Shown: one piece after another, positions 24,909 through 39,962 of the stretch
Numbering within the stretch: position 1 is the first letter of the stretch
Layout of the letters: every line of letters starts with the position of its first letter
Source of the DNA: Apostichopus japonicus
Taxonomy: Eukaryota; Echinodermata; Holothuroidea; Aspidochirotida; Stichopodidae
Length of the DNA stretch: 64,000 nucleotides
Direction of reading: 5' to 3'
NCBI RefSeq assembly: GCF_037975245.1
Contig: NC_092568.1
Span: forward strand, 12,859,501 to 12,923,500
The notes under the pieces: model-generated
The model's database searches: none
What the model saw: the letters and a program-made list of their open reading frames with translations, nothing else
What the model was told of the DNA's origin: nothing
Translations under genes and position numbers: made by a program

Positions 24909-25980
24909 TTGCCTACAGGCTTCGCCCCTCCCTTGGCAAATTATTCGCTACGCGCCTGTTCGAATTTGTACAGCAAACAGCAGATATGACATCATATCAT
25001 TGAGCATGAAAATGGCGGTTCCAGGATGAACAGCCTCAAAAATGTCGATGTGTGTAGTCATAGGAACCCAATTTGATTTGGGGGGCTTTAACGACTTGCC
25101 CGAAAATATAACCTAAATTTTTCGCGCGCTCCGCGCGCGTTCAACATGTTAATGTCAATATCATATAAGCAAGCATCGGTTATTACATCGCATGCCATCG
25201 TGTACCGTACGGTCCGTGGAAATTGCGCAATATACCACGGGATGCTAATGATAACAACGAAATGTCTTATGTAGATGGAGAAAAAGCATGGAGGTCAAAT
25301 TATGTCAAATTCTCTTTTACATTAGTAATGGCGAATTAGTCGGCCAAGCTTACGACTTCATTTTAATTATCAAGGAGATATTTTTTAAACTATTCATTTC
25401 CTTTAGCGACATCATTGCAATTTATTTTTCTTTCAGTAGGAGCCCCCCCCCCCCGGCCTCCTACGCCTATGTGTGTAGTGTTCGGTTTCGGAAATATCTG
25501 CTATTTTTTCATTTCCTTCAACCAAGTTTTATAATAGCCGTTATAAGAGGGTCTAATATTTGTACACCAATAAATTATTTTCGAAAATTTCCTGACCAAC
25601 ATTCTTCATCATACTTCCCTCTACTCGTGTAATTTTGACCGGTTTGTTGGGGCTTGAAGGAGGTTTTTCTATATTGGTTGTCCATAGATGACATTTTTGG
25701 CAACATTATGGGCATGTTTTGAAGTGAATTTATTCACGAGAAATGTGAATTTTCGAATTCTGAACAAATAATGGGCTGAAAACCTTGAAAATTGGGGCTG
25801 ACGGGTATTGTGGGCCGCGACGTAGAATCAACTACAAAAGCAATGATCCACAGGAGATGCGATGAGGTCGAACATGATGTGTGACTGGTGACAATCTTCA
25901 AAAAGGTTATGGATGGGAAAAACTATTGGAAAATACTTGGTTCTCAGGCAAAAGTGTACATCTGGTTGGTCATTTTCAAG

Positions 25981-26078
25981 CCCGAGAAGTGCCATTTCCG
26001 GTGATCTAGGGGGTATCAAAACCAGAAATTTTCTTGTACGCTGCGCGCCAACCGATGGTGGCGCTCCGCTTAGATAGT
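25981..26078 (+). repeat. hAT subterminal module, copy 2
   Basis: Same module 42 bases inside the right end of the 1.9 kb element: GAAGTGCCATTTCC, then TTTTCTTGTACGCTGCGCGC, then GGTGGCGCTCCGCTTAGATA. GCGCCA and TGGCGC can form a short hairpin. Confidence 0.9.
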
Positions 26079-26120
26079 AATTTGCGCCCCCCGGGTTAGG
26101 AAATCCTGGATACGCCCCTG

Positions 26121-26180
26121 TATATATATATATATATATAATATACTTTATATATATATATATATATAATATACTTTATA
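26121..26180. repeat. (TA)n with a duplicated AATATACTTTATA block
   Basis: TA repeat directly against the right element end. ATAATATACTTTATA occurs twice about 34 bases apart. Confidence 0.93.
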
Positions 26181-30144
<3,964 letters not shown>

Positions 30145-30152
30145 GTTATGCT

Positions 30153-30341
30153 CCTGGGCGGATTGGCCTACCGGCTTACTGGGGCGCCGATGGGTCATAT
30201 AGGCGTGACCAAGTTGCTGTACCAAAGGCACAAATGTCCTCTTTGTCTCGAGGCTCCAATTGCGCCACTTGGTTCAAGGCCCCACGCCACTCGTTACATC
30301 GATTGTGAACCGGTAGCAATTTATGTCCCAGTCAGGCCCTG
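30153..30341 (+). mobile_element. 189 bp hAT MITE
   Basis: GTTATGCT at 30145-30152 and 30342-30349 is an exact 8 bp target duplication. The ends are CCTGGGCGGATTGG and, read inward from the right, CAGGGCCTGACTGG. Both fit the common hAT consensus CAGGGGCGGACTGG at 11 and 12 of 14 positions. TACCGG occurs a little inside both ends. It is too short to code for a transposase; two overlapping frames of about 70 codons here are incidental. Confidence 0.82.
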
Positions 30342-30349
30342 GTTATGCT

Positions 30350-31523
30350 CTATGTCCCACTAAAATCAATAATGTGAGCTTACCACAACCGAGGTTCCGT
30401 ACGAACGCTATAGCTGCTAGATAAAAGGGTGCATTAAAAATATAGATAATGATGAAAAAATTGTATGATCCGATTGTTATAAACAAAGTCAGCTATATAT
30501 GTTGTATAAGTTCATCTGTAGAAATGTTGCATGAAGGCATGTCAAAATTTGAATATTTGTTTTGAAATGCAGCGGATAGTCTTTCCACTTACGGAAATCA
30601 TGTTGGGGGACACTAATCACTAATTAATTAAGTTAAAAATTAATTCGATGTTCATTCATATGATTTAGCATGAGACAACTGGCTGCCTTTAAGCACTTAC
30701 TAAAACTATAGCAGACTGGACTTCTCAATCTGCTAGTTTTGTAATTCATGACTCCGGCCACGAAGTCATCTGTTTGATGGAGAAACCCCACTCAGGGAGT
30801 AGATAATCCTCTCGACCATTGGTTGTAAGATACACGTGAACATATCCTTACAATCGATTTACAACTTATTTGAAAAATTGACTCAAATCACTCCAAACCC
30901 TTGAATTCTCACTTAAGGCTTCCGGTGGTCAACTTTGATTGAAAAAGAAGAAAAATAAAGAAGAACAAGTTGATTGCTAGCTTCAACCCGTTTCATTCCG
31001 AGTGTACCATTGATTTTTTTGGATGATTCATTTGTTTCCTTACGAGGATCTCCTTCCCAAACGATTGACGAAATACGGGAAACGCGCTTTTACAAAACCA
31101 AATATGGAAATATATTAGATGTGAATGAAATTTGTTGAACTCAAGTACACTTTTTCTTCTCAGACGATTTAATCTCATACTCATGTGTAGTGGCTGTCTT
31201 CTGTTTTTATCACTAGCATGGCCTGTAGTATGAACACGACTATACTGCAGGCACTGCTTAAAGCAGAAGATTGTGTTAGCAACTTAATTACTCTCGCCAT
31301 CACTTGATATGCATGAATAGAAATTACCTGTTAGGATTTTGTATTAAATTAAAAACAGGGTCTTTAACAAAGTGACCTTATGTTTTCCAAAACAAGAGAA
31401 AAACGATATACGAGTGTTTAAAGGCAGGCAGCTATGTTTAATGCTAATTAAAGGGAATGAATATTCACGGAAAGATGGTGTAATGAAATCACACGAAAGA
31501 GACTGTGTTCTTGTTTGTTATAC
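30350..31523. other. no gene recognised
   Basis: AT-rich single-copy-looking DNA; nothing supported. Confidence 0.4.
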
Positions 31524-32005
31524 TTTACGAAGCTCTTGAGAGGACACGGTAAAAAAATTGTTATTACGTACGTACGTAATAATGTTACGTTCACTACCTA
31601 AGAAGTAGCCGAGTAGGCCTATGTACACAGTGGCGGCGGAACCGGGGGGGGGGGCTTGGGGGGGCTCAGCCCCCCAGTGAAAAAGTTGAGGGGGCAAATG
31701 CATGATAAGCCCCCCCCAATATTTACCAAGGCTCCGAAACGTGCATCTGCCCATTTTTCAATGCATACTTGTCGATCTGTCCGATGCACACGTATACTAT
31801 ATAGGTGTAATAATTTTAGTAATTGCTGGGGGACCCTGGTCCCTCGGCCCGTCCCCTGGCTATAGACCACATTGTCATCCCAACCGCGTCTTCACACCCC
31901 GTGAAAAGTGGAAGCAGTGAGTGTGAGTACCGGTAAGCGTAACACAACTTCGTCTTAGGCCAATGACTTGCCTCATTTCAGCCAGTTCTCCAACATCCCC
32001 TTACT

Positions 32006-32406
32006 TAGTGGCGGAGCGTCCATATATACAGTCAGGGGCGGATCCCCCCCCCCCCTCCTGACGGACTCAAATGGACTGCTGGCGCCCTTTTCAGCTTTTC
32101 ACTACTTTTAACTTATTCGCGATTATTGACTATTTTATTGCGCTCTCATATACCTATTGACATTTGTCATATTCTGTTGGTGTAATTTTCCGACAAAATG
32201 GCGACGACACCTATTTATTCTCCGTTTATCTGCAAATTAGCAAGGCCCGGAAAGGGTCATTTCCTGCAATCTAGGGAGTAACTTTACTCAAAAAATTTCT
32301 GTACGCTCCGCGCCAACCTGTGGTGGCGCTCCGCTTAGATAGTGTCGAAAGCGCCCATACAGACCATTCTTGCCCCCCCCGACCAATTCCCCTAGCTCCG
32401 CCACTG
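32006..32406 (+). mobile_element. 401 bp hAT element nested in the 1.1 kb element
   Basis: The left end is TAGTGGCGGAGCGTCC; the right end read inward is CAGTGGCGGAGCTAGG. Flanking 8-mers are CCCTTACT (31998-32005) and CCCTTGCT (32407-32414), one mismatch. The subterminal module sits 63 bases from the right end. A second end-like CAGGGGCGGATCC at 32033 hints at further nesting near its left end. Confidence 0.85.
32244..32343 (+). repeat. hAT subterminal module, copy 3
   Basis: GGGTCATTTCCTGCAATCTA leads to TTTCTGTACGCTCCGCGCCA, then GTGGTGGCGCTCCGCTTAGA. Same orientation and similar distance to the right end as in the enclosing element. Confidence 0.9.
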
Positions 32407-32577
32407 CCCTTGCTACACTCAAAAACGTCTTTGCGAGTACACTACGAGTAATAGCTACTCTCTTAAAACACCATCGAATATACAAGTTACAATGTTTTTA
32501 CAGACTTTTACGTGCAATCTGAGAAATTGCAGGCTTGAGACCCATATTTTAGGGCTAGGTATTCGCAGCATAAAACA

Positions 32578-32676
32578 CTCGGGAAGTGCCGTTTACGGCC
32601 ATCTGTGGGTTTGAAAAAACCCAAAATTTTCTTGTACGCTCCGCGCCAACCAATGGTGGCGCTCCGCTTAGATAGT
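32578..32676 (+). repeat. hAT subterminal module, copy 4
   Basis: GGGAAGTGCCGTTTACGG leads to TTTTCTTGTACGCTCCGCGC, then ATGGTGGCGCTCCGCTTAGA. It belongs to the 1.1 kb element. Confidence 0.92.
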
Positions 32677-33084
32677 CTCCACACATTAGCCCCCCCCCCC
32701 CCCCAATAATTTTTCCGTTCCGCCGCGCCTGTATGTACATACTGAAACATATTGGCCTCCATGCAAGATACTTGCATATACGTAGTGTATACTATACGGT
32801 CTTACTATATTATTATATAATGATACTTCTCGTACACTGCACCTCGCATGTAAATCAATCATCCAACCACAGAAGTCCAGCTTAGTTTAACGGTTGAGAG
32901 GCGGACTAAAAAATGCCGGAGACAGACAAGGTACGTTCGTTCGACTAACACTACAGTTACGCCTGTGCCTATAGAATACACACGAACAAGTTCATCCCTC
33001 TCCATCTTTGAAATGAAGATGTATCCCGCAGTATATCACGTAGGCCCGCCTACGTTATACAATTATTAACATAGGCTATATCAC

Positions 33085-33265
33085 GTAATAAAAACACGAC
33101 GTACGTATGTACGTAGGCCTACATTCGTTATAATTATTACGTATGTAGTGATTATTTCGTACGTACGTAGTAATATTTATCACGTATGAACGTAATAAAT
33201 ATCACGTACGTCCGTACGTGATATTATTACGTACGTACGTAGTATTATTAAGTACGTACGTGCGA
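33085..33265. repeat. cluster of TACGTACG palindromes
   Basis: At least six CGTACGTA or TACGTACG words separated by AT-rich spacers, some arranged as larger palindromes (ATCACGTACG, then TCCGTACGTGAT). It is part of the inverted-repeat element. Confidence 0.85.
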
Positions 33266-33315
33266 AATAAAAAAAAATTTTAAAAAATGGCATGTCCTCT
33301 CTAGAGCTTCGTAAT

Positions 33316-36300
33316 ACGAAGCTCTTTACATGGGCTGCTTTGTTTTTCTTAACTCCTTTGTTTTTGACATGTCAATGTCAATATTTGTACAGGTAATGTA
33401 TCTGCCCCCAATTATTCACGCCCTCGATAGAAACTGTTACTCTTATCAAAAGGGAGTGTCTTGTTTTGTTCATGTTCATGATCAGGTGTACATGTTGGTA
33501 AGTTTATGATTATTCATATCTTGTAGATCGTGCATGATGTATATTGTCTGTTCTCGGCGTTGAGAGTGGATCAAGTTGTTTGGTTTTCGTGCCCGAGTGT
33601 CTATCTTTGGTGACTTTTCTTAAACAATACATCTGTTCTTTGCTTTTAGCATATGTAATCGTGTGTAAATAATACACAGTATGTCCATCTCTCACTAACC
33701 TTTACCCTGATAGTGTGCATTACTCCCTTTCCTAGTGACTCGTGATATACACTTGAGTTCACATCGTCATGATCGTACAGTTACAGTCGCAATGTAAGGG
33801 CACTGGGGTCAGGGGGTAGGGGACGGGGGGGGGGGGGTACTGGGGTTGTTTGGTTTCCTTGCCCAGGCTTTCTATGGGGTGACTATTCTTAAAAGGTAAC
33901 TAGGCGAATATGAATAACGCAGGATATATTCACATATTTTCCATCCATATACACCTAGTAACTAATGTTGTCAAACGAGTCTAGTTGATCCAGTCCATAT
34001 CTGGATGACTTTATGCAATAAAGATTAGCTGATGCATATTCATAACTTATAGATACAAGATTCTGCAGTGAATATTAATGACGCAGGAGCATAATATTGT
34101 AATTATACTTTAAAGAAGGTTAAACGTTTGTCACTCTACGTAAAATTCTTCATTCCCCCATAATATAAACGTAATAACTATATCTCTATCCATCTAATCG
34201 ATATGCAACAATTGAAAGACTGCATGTAGGGTAACTAATGTATTCATTGCTTAGTTAATGAACAGTCATTGCGATCGAAACCGCTAGTAGCAATAATTGA
34301 CGTTCATTCTTGTTAACTAAACACTTCTATGTTTATTTACCGTACGTTCATATAATGCAAAGTTATAAGGGAAAATTTGTTATATATAACTTAGAAGACA
34401 GCTTGACACTTGAAAACCAGCTTACGGAAGAATCCTGAAAATTATTCCCTTATTGAAATTACAATTCTTTAATCGATGGATTAAAGTGTAAATTATTCAT
34501 CTTTCAGTTTTTTCAAGGCCTACAGAGACTTTCAATGTTTACGTTTGAGTTAACATTTTATATATACTTTGGATTTCAAGTAAACTTACCTCGTTCAATT
34601 CTACTTTTGTTTATTTTATATATATATATTTTTTTACTTCTGTGAACTACCCTACTTATATATTTTCGTAGATACGGACACTTGAGAATATTTCTTACAT
34701 TTTAAGCGACCTATTCACCTTTTCTTCGAATATGACAAATTGTTGGGATGCGAAAAAAACTTGCGGCATTTACAAAATGAAACTTAAAGCGTAATATTAA
34801 ACTGCTTTCTAAGTTTATGCTATACATATCACGCCACATTATAGTGTATAGTCCACTGTTAAATACATTTTTTACTGATAAAAATGAGATATTTAATCTT
34901 AGCATGGTTGTGAAATTTGACTTGAATGTATAACCCTTTGCTGTCGATATATTGATAGTTGCTGTTGTCACAATTTGTGCGGAAAGTGAACATGACAACG
35001 AAATATTTGATGACGTCATAGATATACATAGACAAAATATCTGTTGTATTGGTTTATTCTCAATGGATATTGTTTTTATCTTGTCTTGGGTATAGGCTTG
35101 AAGTTCCAAACTTTATAAGAAAGAGATTTATATCAAAGTTGAAAATATGATGTATCTGTGCATATTATGATGCAAATTTGAGAGAAGAAGTAGAGAATTT
35201 TATTGCAGGAGAGAAAACATCTTTTCCAATGTTTATGTCATCACATCTGCTTCCTTCAATAGTTTTGGGACAGAACGGATTTTACTTCAATGAAACTCGA
35301 TTTGAAGGTTTACTTCACTAGAATGATTCTCTTTTACAGACCCAAAACGAACTATACATGTAACCTATTCATTCATTAACCACAAAAACAAAATTAGCAA
35401 ATATTCATCCTATATAGTTACAAGGGAGAGCTAATAGTTTGGAGACACTTGGTACAAATTAAGAACATAGTTTGTTAAGGCTAAGAATAATTTGTTATAA
35501 AATCTATAGTGTTTAATAGAATAAACAAAGTCATGGAATCATTGAATGTCCGCTTCGTATTTCGTCTGCAGTTGACAAACCCAGGCATTTGCAAATGTAA
35601 AGTTGCTCCAATACGGTGGGTTGGTCACAAATTTGCAAAACACCAAACCTTTACTCGATGAGATGCTTTAATCGAGATCAGAAGGCTGTCGAAGTAAAGT
35701 GCTTTCTGTCGGATTTCAAAAGAAAGTATCCATCTTCGTACGAAAGCAGTACAGGTGTTGATCAATGCGTTTTTTTCTTTTGAATTACTAATTGTTCGCT
35801 GCAGTTACTGATTGGGTATATATATATATGTGTGTGTGTACAGGAAACTCTTACGTAGTAATGTCAGTCAGTGAACAGGTTAAGAGGAATCGTTGTTGCT
35901 CAAGGGCCACTTTGTTACCGTTTTGAATTGCAAACAATTTTAGAAAATTAAAGAGACTTGATTAAGGTCGCTGGGATCTGAAAAGGGGGAAAAAAGAAGA
36001 TTGTATTCAAAGCAAGGAAAAACAACACCGGGGGCAACGGGAGAGAGAGAGAAAGAGAGAGATAGGGAAAACTTCACTATATGAGCGTAAGAATGTTTGT
36101 ATTTAGTCTGTCGTTGATGAGATTACTTGCTGTGACATTATTTTAGTCTCGGGCTAAACAGGAAAAAACACCTGTCGAGGTCACAACTACCCAGAAGGAT
36201 TTTGTTTATTAAAAAAAAGGATAGAAGTCAAAGTAACCTTATATTTATGTTTGTACTTTTATAGTTCATCATGATCGGTAATAGGTGAAAAGTTCATATT

Positions 36301-36928
36301 TCAAACCTATGACGAAAACCCATTACGCTGGATTGTGTGGGACAAACTTTAAATGAATAATCTGTCATGGGTATAGAGTACCTCTACCTCCCATCCAACA
36401 CCCTAACCTCCCCTCTCCCTATCCCCCCTCCTCGTCCTAATGGATTTTGTGGCAAAAATGGATACATTTATTGTTTAACAATTATGCTGGCTTCTACATA
36501 CCGTACTTTGTTCGTATTGCTGTCCTCTGGGCTTGTAAACGTGTTCAATTGCATAGAAAATGTGAAGAGATAAGAAAAAGTTTTTACTTTTTCTTTAAGT
36601 TTAACTTTAAGTTTGGCGACAGGGGAGTATAGAAATCTTTAGTAAAAGTGGAATCGAGAAGGGGCTTAGGATGGAGGCGGGAAACATCAATGACTCTGCA
36701 TGCAATTTACGAAGCGACATTTGTAAAGACTGGTCAGTATTTGTTACAAACATTATGTTTTAAAAACCAATTATGCAATCCATTCCACGAACTAATTGAT
36801 CCATAACTCTACAATCGTTTTTTACTATTTCGCAATAAATAAATACCCAATCCTTAACGATGTAGTTTACCCCAAAAGTTTTTTGACCCATCCACAGAGA
36901 TCGAGCGAATGAAAAATTCAAACCGAAT
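33316..36928. other. no gene recognised; degenerate direct repeat at the left
   Basis: GTTGTTTGGTTTTCGTGCCC (about 33573) and GTTGTTTGGTTTCCTTGCCC (about 33846) begin two related stretches of about 50 bases. A G run lies near 33825-33837. A 132-codon minus frame at 34711-35109 has no recognisable domain. A GA-rich tract occupies about 36041-36064. Confidence 0.4.
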
Positions 36929-36931
36929 TAT

Positions 36932-36986
36932 AGTGTCCGTTATTCCTTATAGTGTCCGTTATTCCTTATAGTGTCCGTTATTCCGT
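36932..36986. repeat. 19 bp tandem repeat, three copies
   Basis: TTATAGTGTCCGTTATTCC is repeated three times almost perfectly, just before an hAT element. Confidence 0.95.
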
Positions 36987-37007
36987 TTCATAACTGTGCA
37001 TTAGGTT

Positions 37008-37450
37008 CAGGGCCGGATTAAGCTTGTGGGAGGCCTGGGGCCAGCTTGGTGGTGGGGGGCCCCCTCTAGCAATTTTTGAACTACTGAGTGACGGTACTGG
37101 TGTCCGCCATATGCGCATCGTAACCATGTTATGGCACTAAAATTGACAAAAATCAAACCCATCTTTACAATGACATATTGGGCGGTCGTTGAGGCCTACT
37201 TTGATCGTTAAAATAATTTTTCATGTTTAGAATGTTTTGCATGTTTAGAAAAATACTTGAGAACTTCAGTTCAGAACTTTAGATACATGGTTTTACTCAA
37301 TTTTATGTCACACTGAGTGACGGTACTAGTGTCCGCAATGTGCACATCGTAGCAATGTTATGGCACTAAAAAACATCAGTGGTGGGAGGCCCTCTTGGTG
37401 GGAGGCATGGGGCCATGGCCCCTTCGCCCCCCCCCCTTGATCCGGCCCTG
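37008..37450 (+). mobile_element. 443 bp hAT MITE with internal 60 bp direct repeat
   Basis: The left end is CAGGGCCGGATTAAGC; the right end read inward is CAGGGCCGGATCAAGG. ATTAGGTT flanks it exactly at 37000-37007 and 37451-37458. Inside, about 60 bases starting ACTGAGTGACGGTACT are repeated at 37083-37142 and 37312-37371 with a handful of differences. G- and C-runs lie inside the ends. It is non-coding. A degenerate relative of the left end is at 47576. Confidence 0.92.
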
Positions 37451-37458
37451 ATTAGGTT

Positions 37459-39869
37459 ATATGCTGGGCTATTAATTTCAAAATACCGAACACCAGTATG
37501 GTTTGTCTGTATGTCTCTGTCAACTTTTCACAGCAAAGAGAACCGTTTGAAAGACATATTCCACAAAACCCCCGAGTCATTGCTTACTTTGCAGTAGACT
37601 CCAGTTGTGTATACACTGTGTAGGCTACATTGTGTTTGGATGTTAGATATTGAGATCAAAACGTTTGCCTGCGCATGCGTCTTTAATGTCGTCCAATTTC
37701 TTAGGCGTCATCTCCATAGCTACGGAGACAAGTGAATGCTAGTAGATGTACTTGTGTCCAAAACACAAGTGGAAAATAATATGTTGTCTTAGTATTTCTA
37801 GACAGTCTTTGTAATGTGCTGATGTTAAATAAACCCTGCCTTCTACTTAAGAAGTATTTTTTTCTACCCTCTCGAGTACTTGAGCACCGTGCAATCCATG
37901 TCAAGTTCAATCCTATCGTAAGGTTACATTACACATGAAGTGACCTATCCTTTTGTTTTTTATTACATTCCACTAGTAATGATAAGTTCATATATTACTC
38001 CCTTGGCGGCCCGTGTTACTGGCGACAAGTATAACGTGCTTCTATACAGCGCAGCGCACCGCGATAAAAATGACCGGGTGAGACGACACATCGACCTTAC
38101 GGCTGTCGTCGATTCTATAAACTAGTTCTCTGAATAAACGTACTTCAAAATGATTACAGTCCATTGCCCCCAGTCATTTTCAATCGTGTTTCATTTTCCT
38201 TTCCTGACAACGGAAGACGAGTTAATAAGTCGGTTGTGAACGTACATTTGCTTCTTCGTATAGAGCAGCCGATGAGACGAAGGAATGGGAATTATAGGCA
38301 AAAACAAATATTGGTTTTTGCTTATAAGACTTGCGTATAATACTATATAAGTATATGTAGATTAAAAAATTTGAGTTATCTTACCCTGATCGCGTTATGG
38401 GATTGTTATGTTACTAACTTTCGATGCGTACACATTGTGGTTGATTTAATCTTTCAATGCATCATGTCGGTTAATTCAATCTTGCCAATTTAACTTGCAG
38501 TGTTTTTTAGTAAATATCAACTGGCTATGATGACGTCAGTAGTTAACATTATTTGTTTCTTTTTGCAGTCCAATCTGTATTTTGCAAGTTTTTTTTTCAA
38601 ACTGGATGTTAAAGCGCCTCGTTATGGCATCACATATAGAAGGGGTTATGCCATAATCTTTATTTTGTTATTGCCCAAACAAAGTGTGTATCACCTCAGT
38701 AGCGTCCATTGTATACATGGTACGTCGCTAGTCGCTGCATTCTCGCCTGTCGCCAAGTCGACGGTCGCCACTCGCCAGTTGCTGGTTTGAAGAATTTCGT
38801 ACCTGTGTTCTGTGTCAGCGTCATTCACTTTACTGAAAGAGCCCCCTCCTCTCTGACTAACATAGGATATAACACACACAGATGTTTACAAGTTTAAGGT
38901 TCACTCACTTTTCATCATCTTTCTTGTTATGTTACATTCCTTTATACCCCTCTAATACCCCTCTTCTCCTCTCTCCTTTCCATATAGTAGGCCTACTGCA
39001 CACCATGACTGTTCTAATACGCTTTACTTACTTTACTGTAAAAGCCTATATATACAGATTCAGTTACACCTACACTTTTACAAAGCTTGATAGTGCACCG
39101 CGTGTCAATAGTCTTATATAGTTTTCATTTTAACTGTATGGTATCACTTACCCTGCTGGTGTTCCATGACCGCACCCATCGATGAACCCTCTAAAGTACA
39201 AGTTCTCTTGTTCAAACAAACCCCTAACGGGCCCTCTATATAACACTTGGTCAATGACCTAGTTAAAAGTATAATACCTAAATAATTAATACGTTGACCC
39301 ATTAATTTAGTGAACGGTTTGTTTGAAGAGAGGGGCACGTTTTGGGCGTTTCACGCTGTTATAGTTGACAAAGTTTAAGTATTGTTACTTCTGACATTAA
39401 GGTATTTGTAAACCTCTGCATTCCATCTTAATTGACATTTAATCCACTTTTGTAAAAAGGTTTTAATTGTTACCGGTTCTCTATGGATCTTTCCGTATTT
39501 GGTAGGTAATTTGACTAAAACCCTTATATTACCTAAAATTGTGAGGATTAACCTCAGATATTCGTCTAGATTATTCCATCAAATGAATGTTAATGAGTAG
39601 TAAATAATTTGGTTCCACCCTCCCGCATCAGTTCGTCACCTAAGCATGCACCAACTTTTCTAGATAGTATCAAATGCACAGTTTAAAAAAAGAGCATATA
39701 AACAGAAAAGACTTTTACTTATTATTTGAAATGAACCTTAAGTAGCGAAGCAAACTATCTTCAACGCGGAAAAGGATAACATTTCAAAAAATTATATCAA
39801 ACTCAGCCAACTCCGTTTTACTTATCAAATGATTCACTGGTAAAGTTCACCTTGGATATATTATCTGCG

Positions 39870-39871
<2 letters not shown>
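37459..39871. other. no gene recognised
   Basis: Mixed DNA with a stretch rich in GTCGC and TCGCC words at about 38725-38775. Frames of up to 96 codons (38500-38790) have no recognised motif. Confidence 0.4.
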
Positions 39872-39941
<70 letters not shown>

Positions 39942-39962
39942 TGTATATATATATATATATAA
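39872..39962. repeat. (TA)n and (TTA)n microsatellite
   Basis: A TA run, then six or seven ATT units (from about 39912), then TA again. Confidence 0.97.

Larger units (their letters stand above)
24219..26120 (+). mobile_element. 1.9 kb non-autonomous hAT-like element, probably composite
   Basis: The left end CAGGCGCGTATCCAGG and the right end CCTGGATACGCCCCTG are inverted at 15 of 16 positions. Both ends abut (TA)n, so the 8 bp target duplication cannot be read. Within it are a 110-base uninterrupted purine run (24281-24390), an internal end-like CAGTGACGGATCGAGG at 24478, and a GC palindrome near 25128-25140. Two copies of the 98 bp subterminal module lie at 24811 and 25981. An internal right end at 24958 suggests another element was absorbed. 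The longest frame (114 codons, 25288-25632) shows no transposase motif. Confidence 0.65.
31628..32731 (+). mobile_element. 1.1 kb non-autonomous hAT element with exact 8 bp duplication
   Basis: The left end is CAGTGGCGGCGGAACCGG; the right end read inward is CAGGCGCGGCGGAACGG. TATGTACA flanks both sides exactly (31620-31627 and 32732-32739), the 8 bp signature of hAT integration. A G run follows the left end and a C run precedes the right end. The subterminal module lies 55 bases from the right end. A second hAT element (32006-32406) is inserted within it, so the host copy was about 695 bp. There is no transposase frame; mobility would need a transposase in trans. Confidence 0.92.
31524..33315. 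mobile_element. older inverted-repeat element carrying TACGTACG palindromes and nested hAT elements
   Basis: TTACGAAGCTCTTGAGAGGA at 31525 is matched in inverted orientation at 33293-33313 (TGTCCTCTCTAGAGCTTCG and on), about 21 of 23 positions. Inside each end lie TACGTACGTA palindromes: one 22 bp perfect palindrome at 31562-31583 and many at 33085-33265. Subtracting the 1,104 bp hAT insertion leaves about 690 bp. The superfamily is not clear, and no target duplication could be confirmed. A small near-perfect palindrome at 33304-33324 (GAGCTTCG and complement) marks the right end. Confidence 0.55.

Noticed and set aside
34711-35109. 132-codon minus-strand frame
   Set aside because: Long for AT-rich DNA but with no recognisable domain, no signal peptide or repeated motif, and no clear splice or promoter context; consistent with chance.
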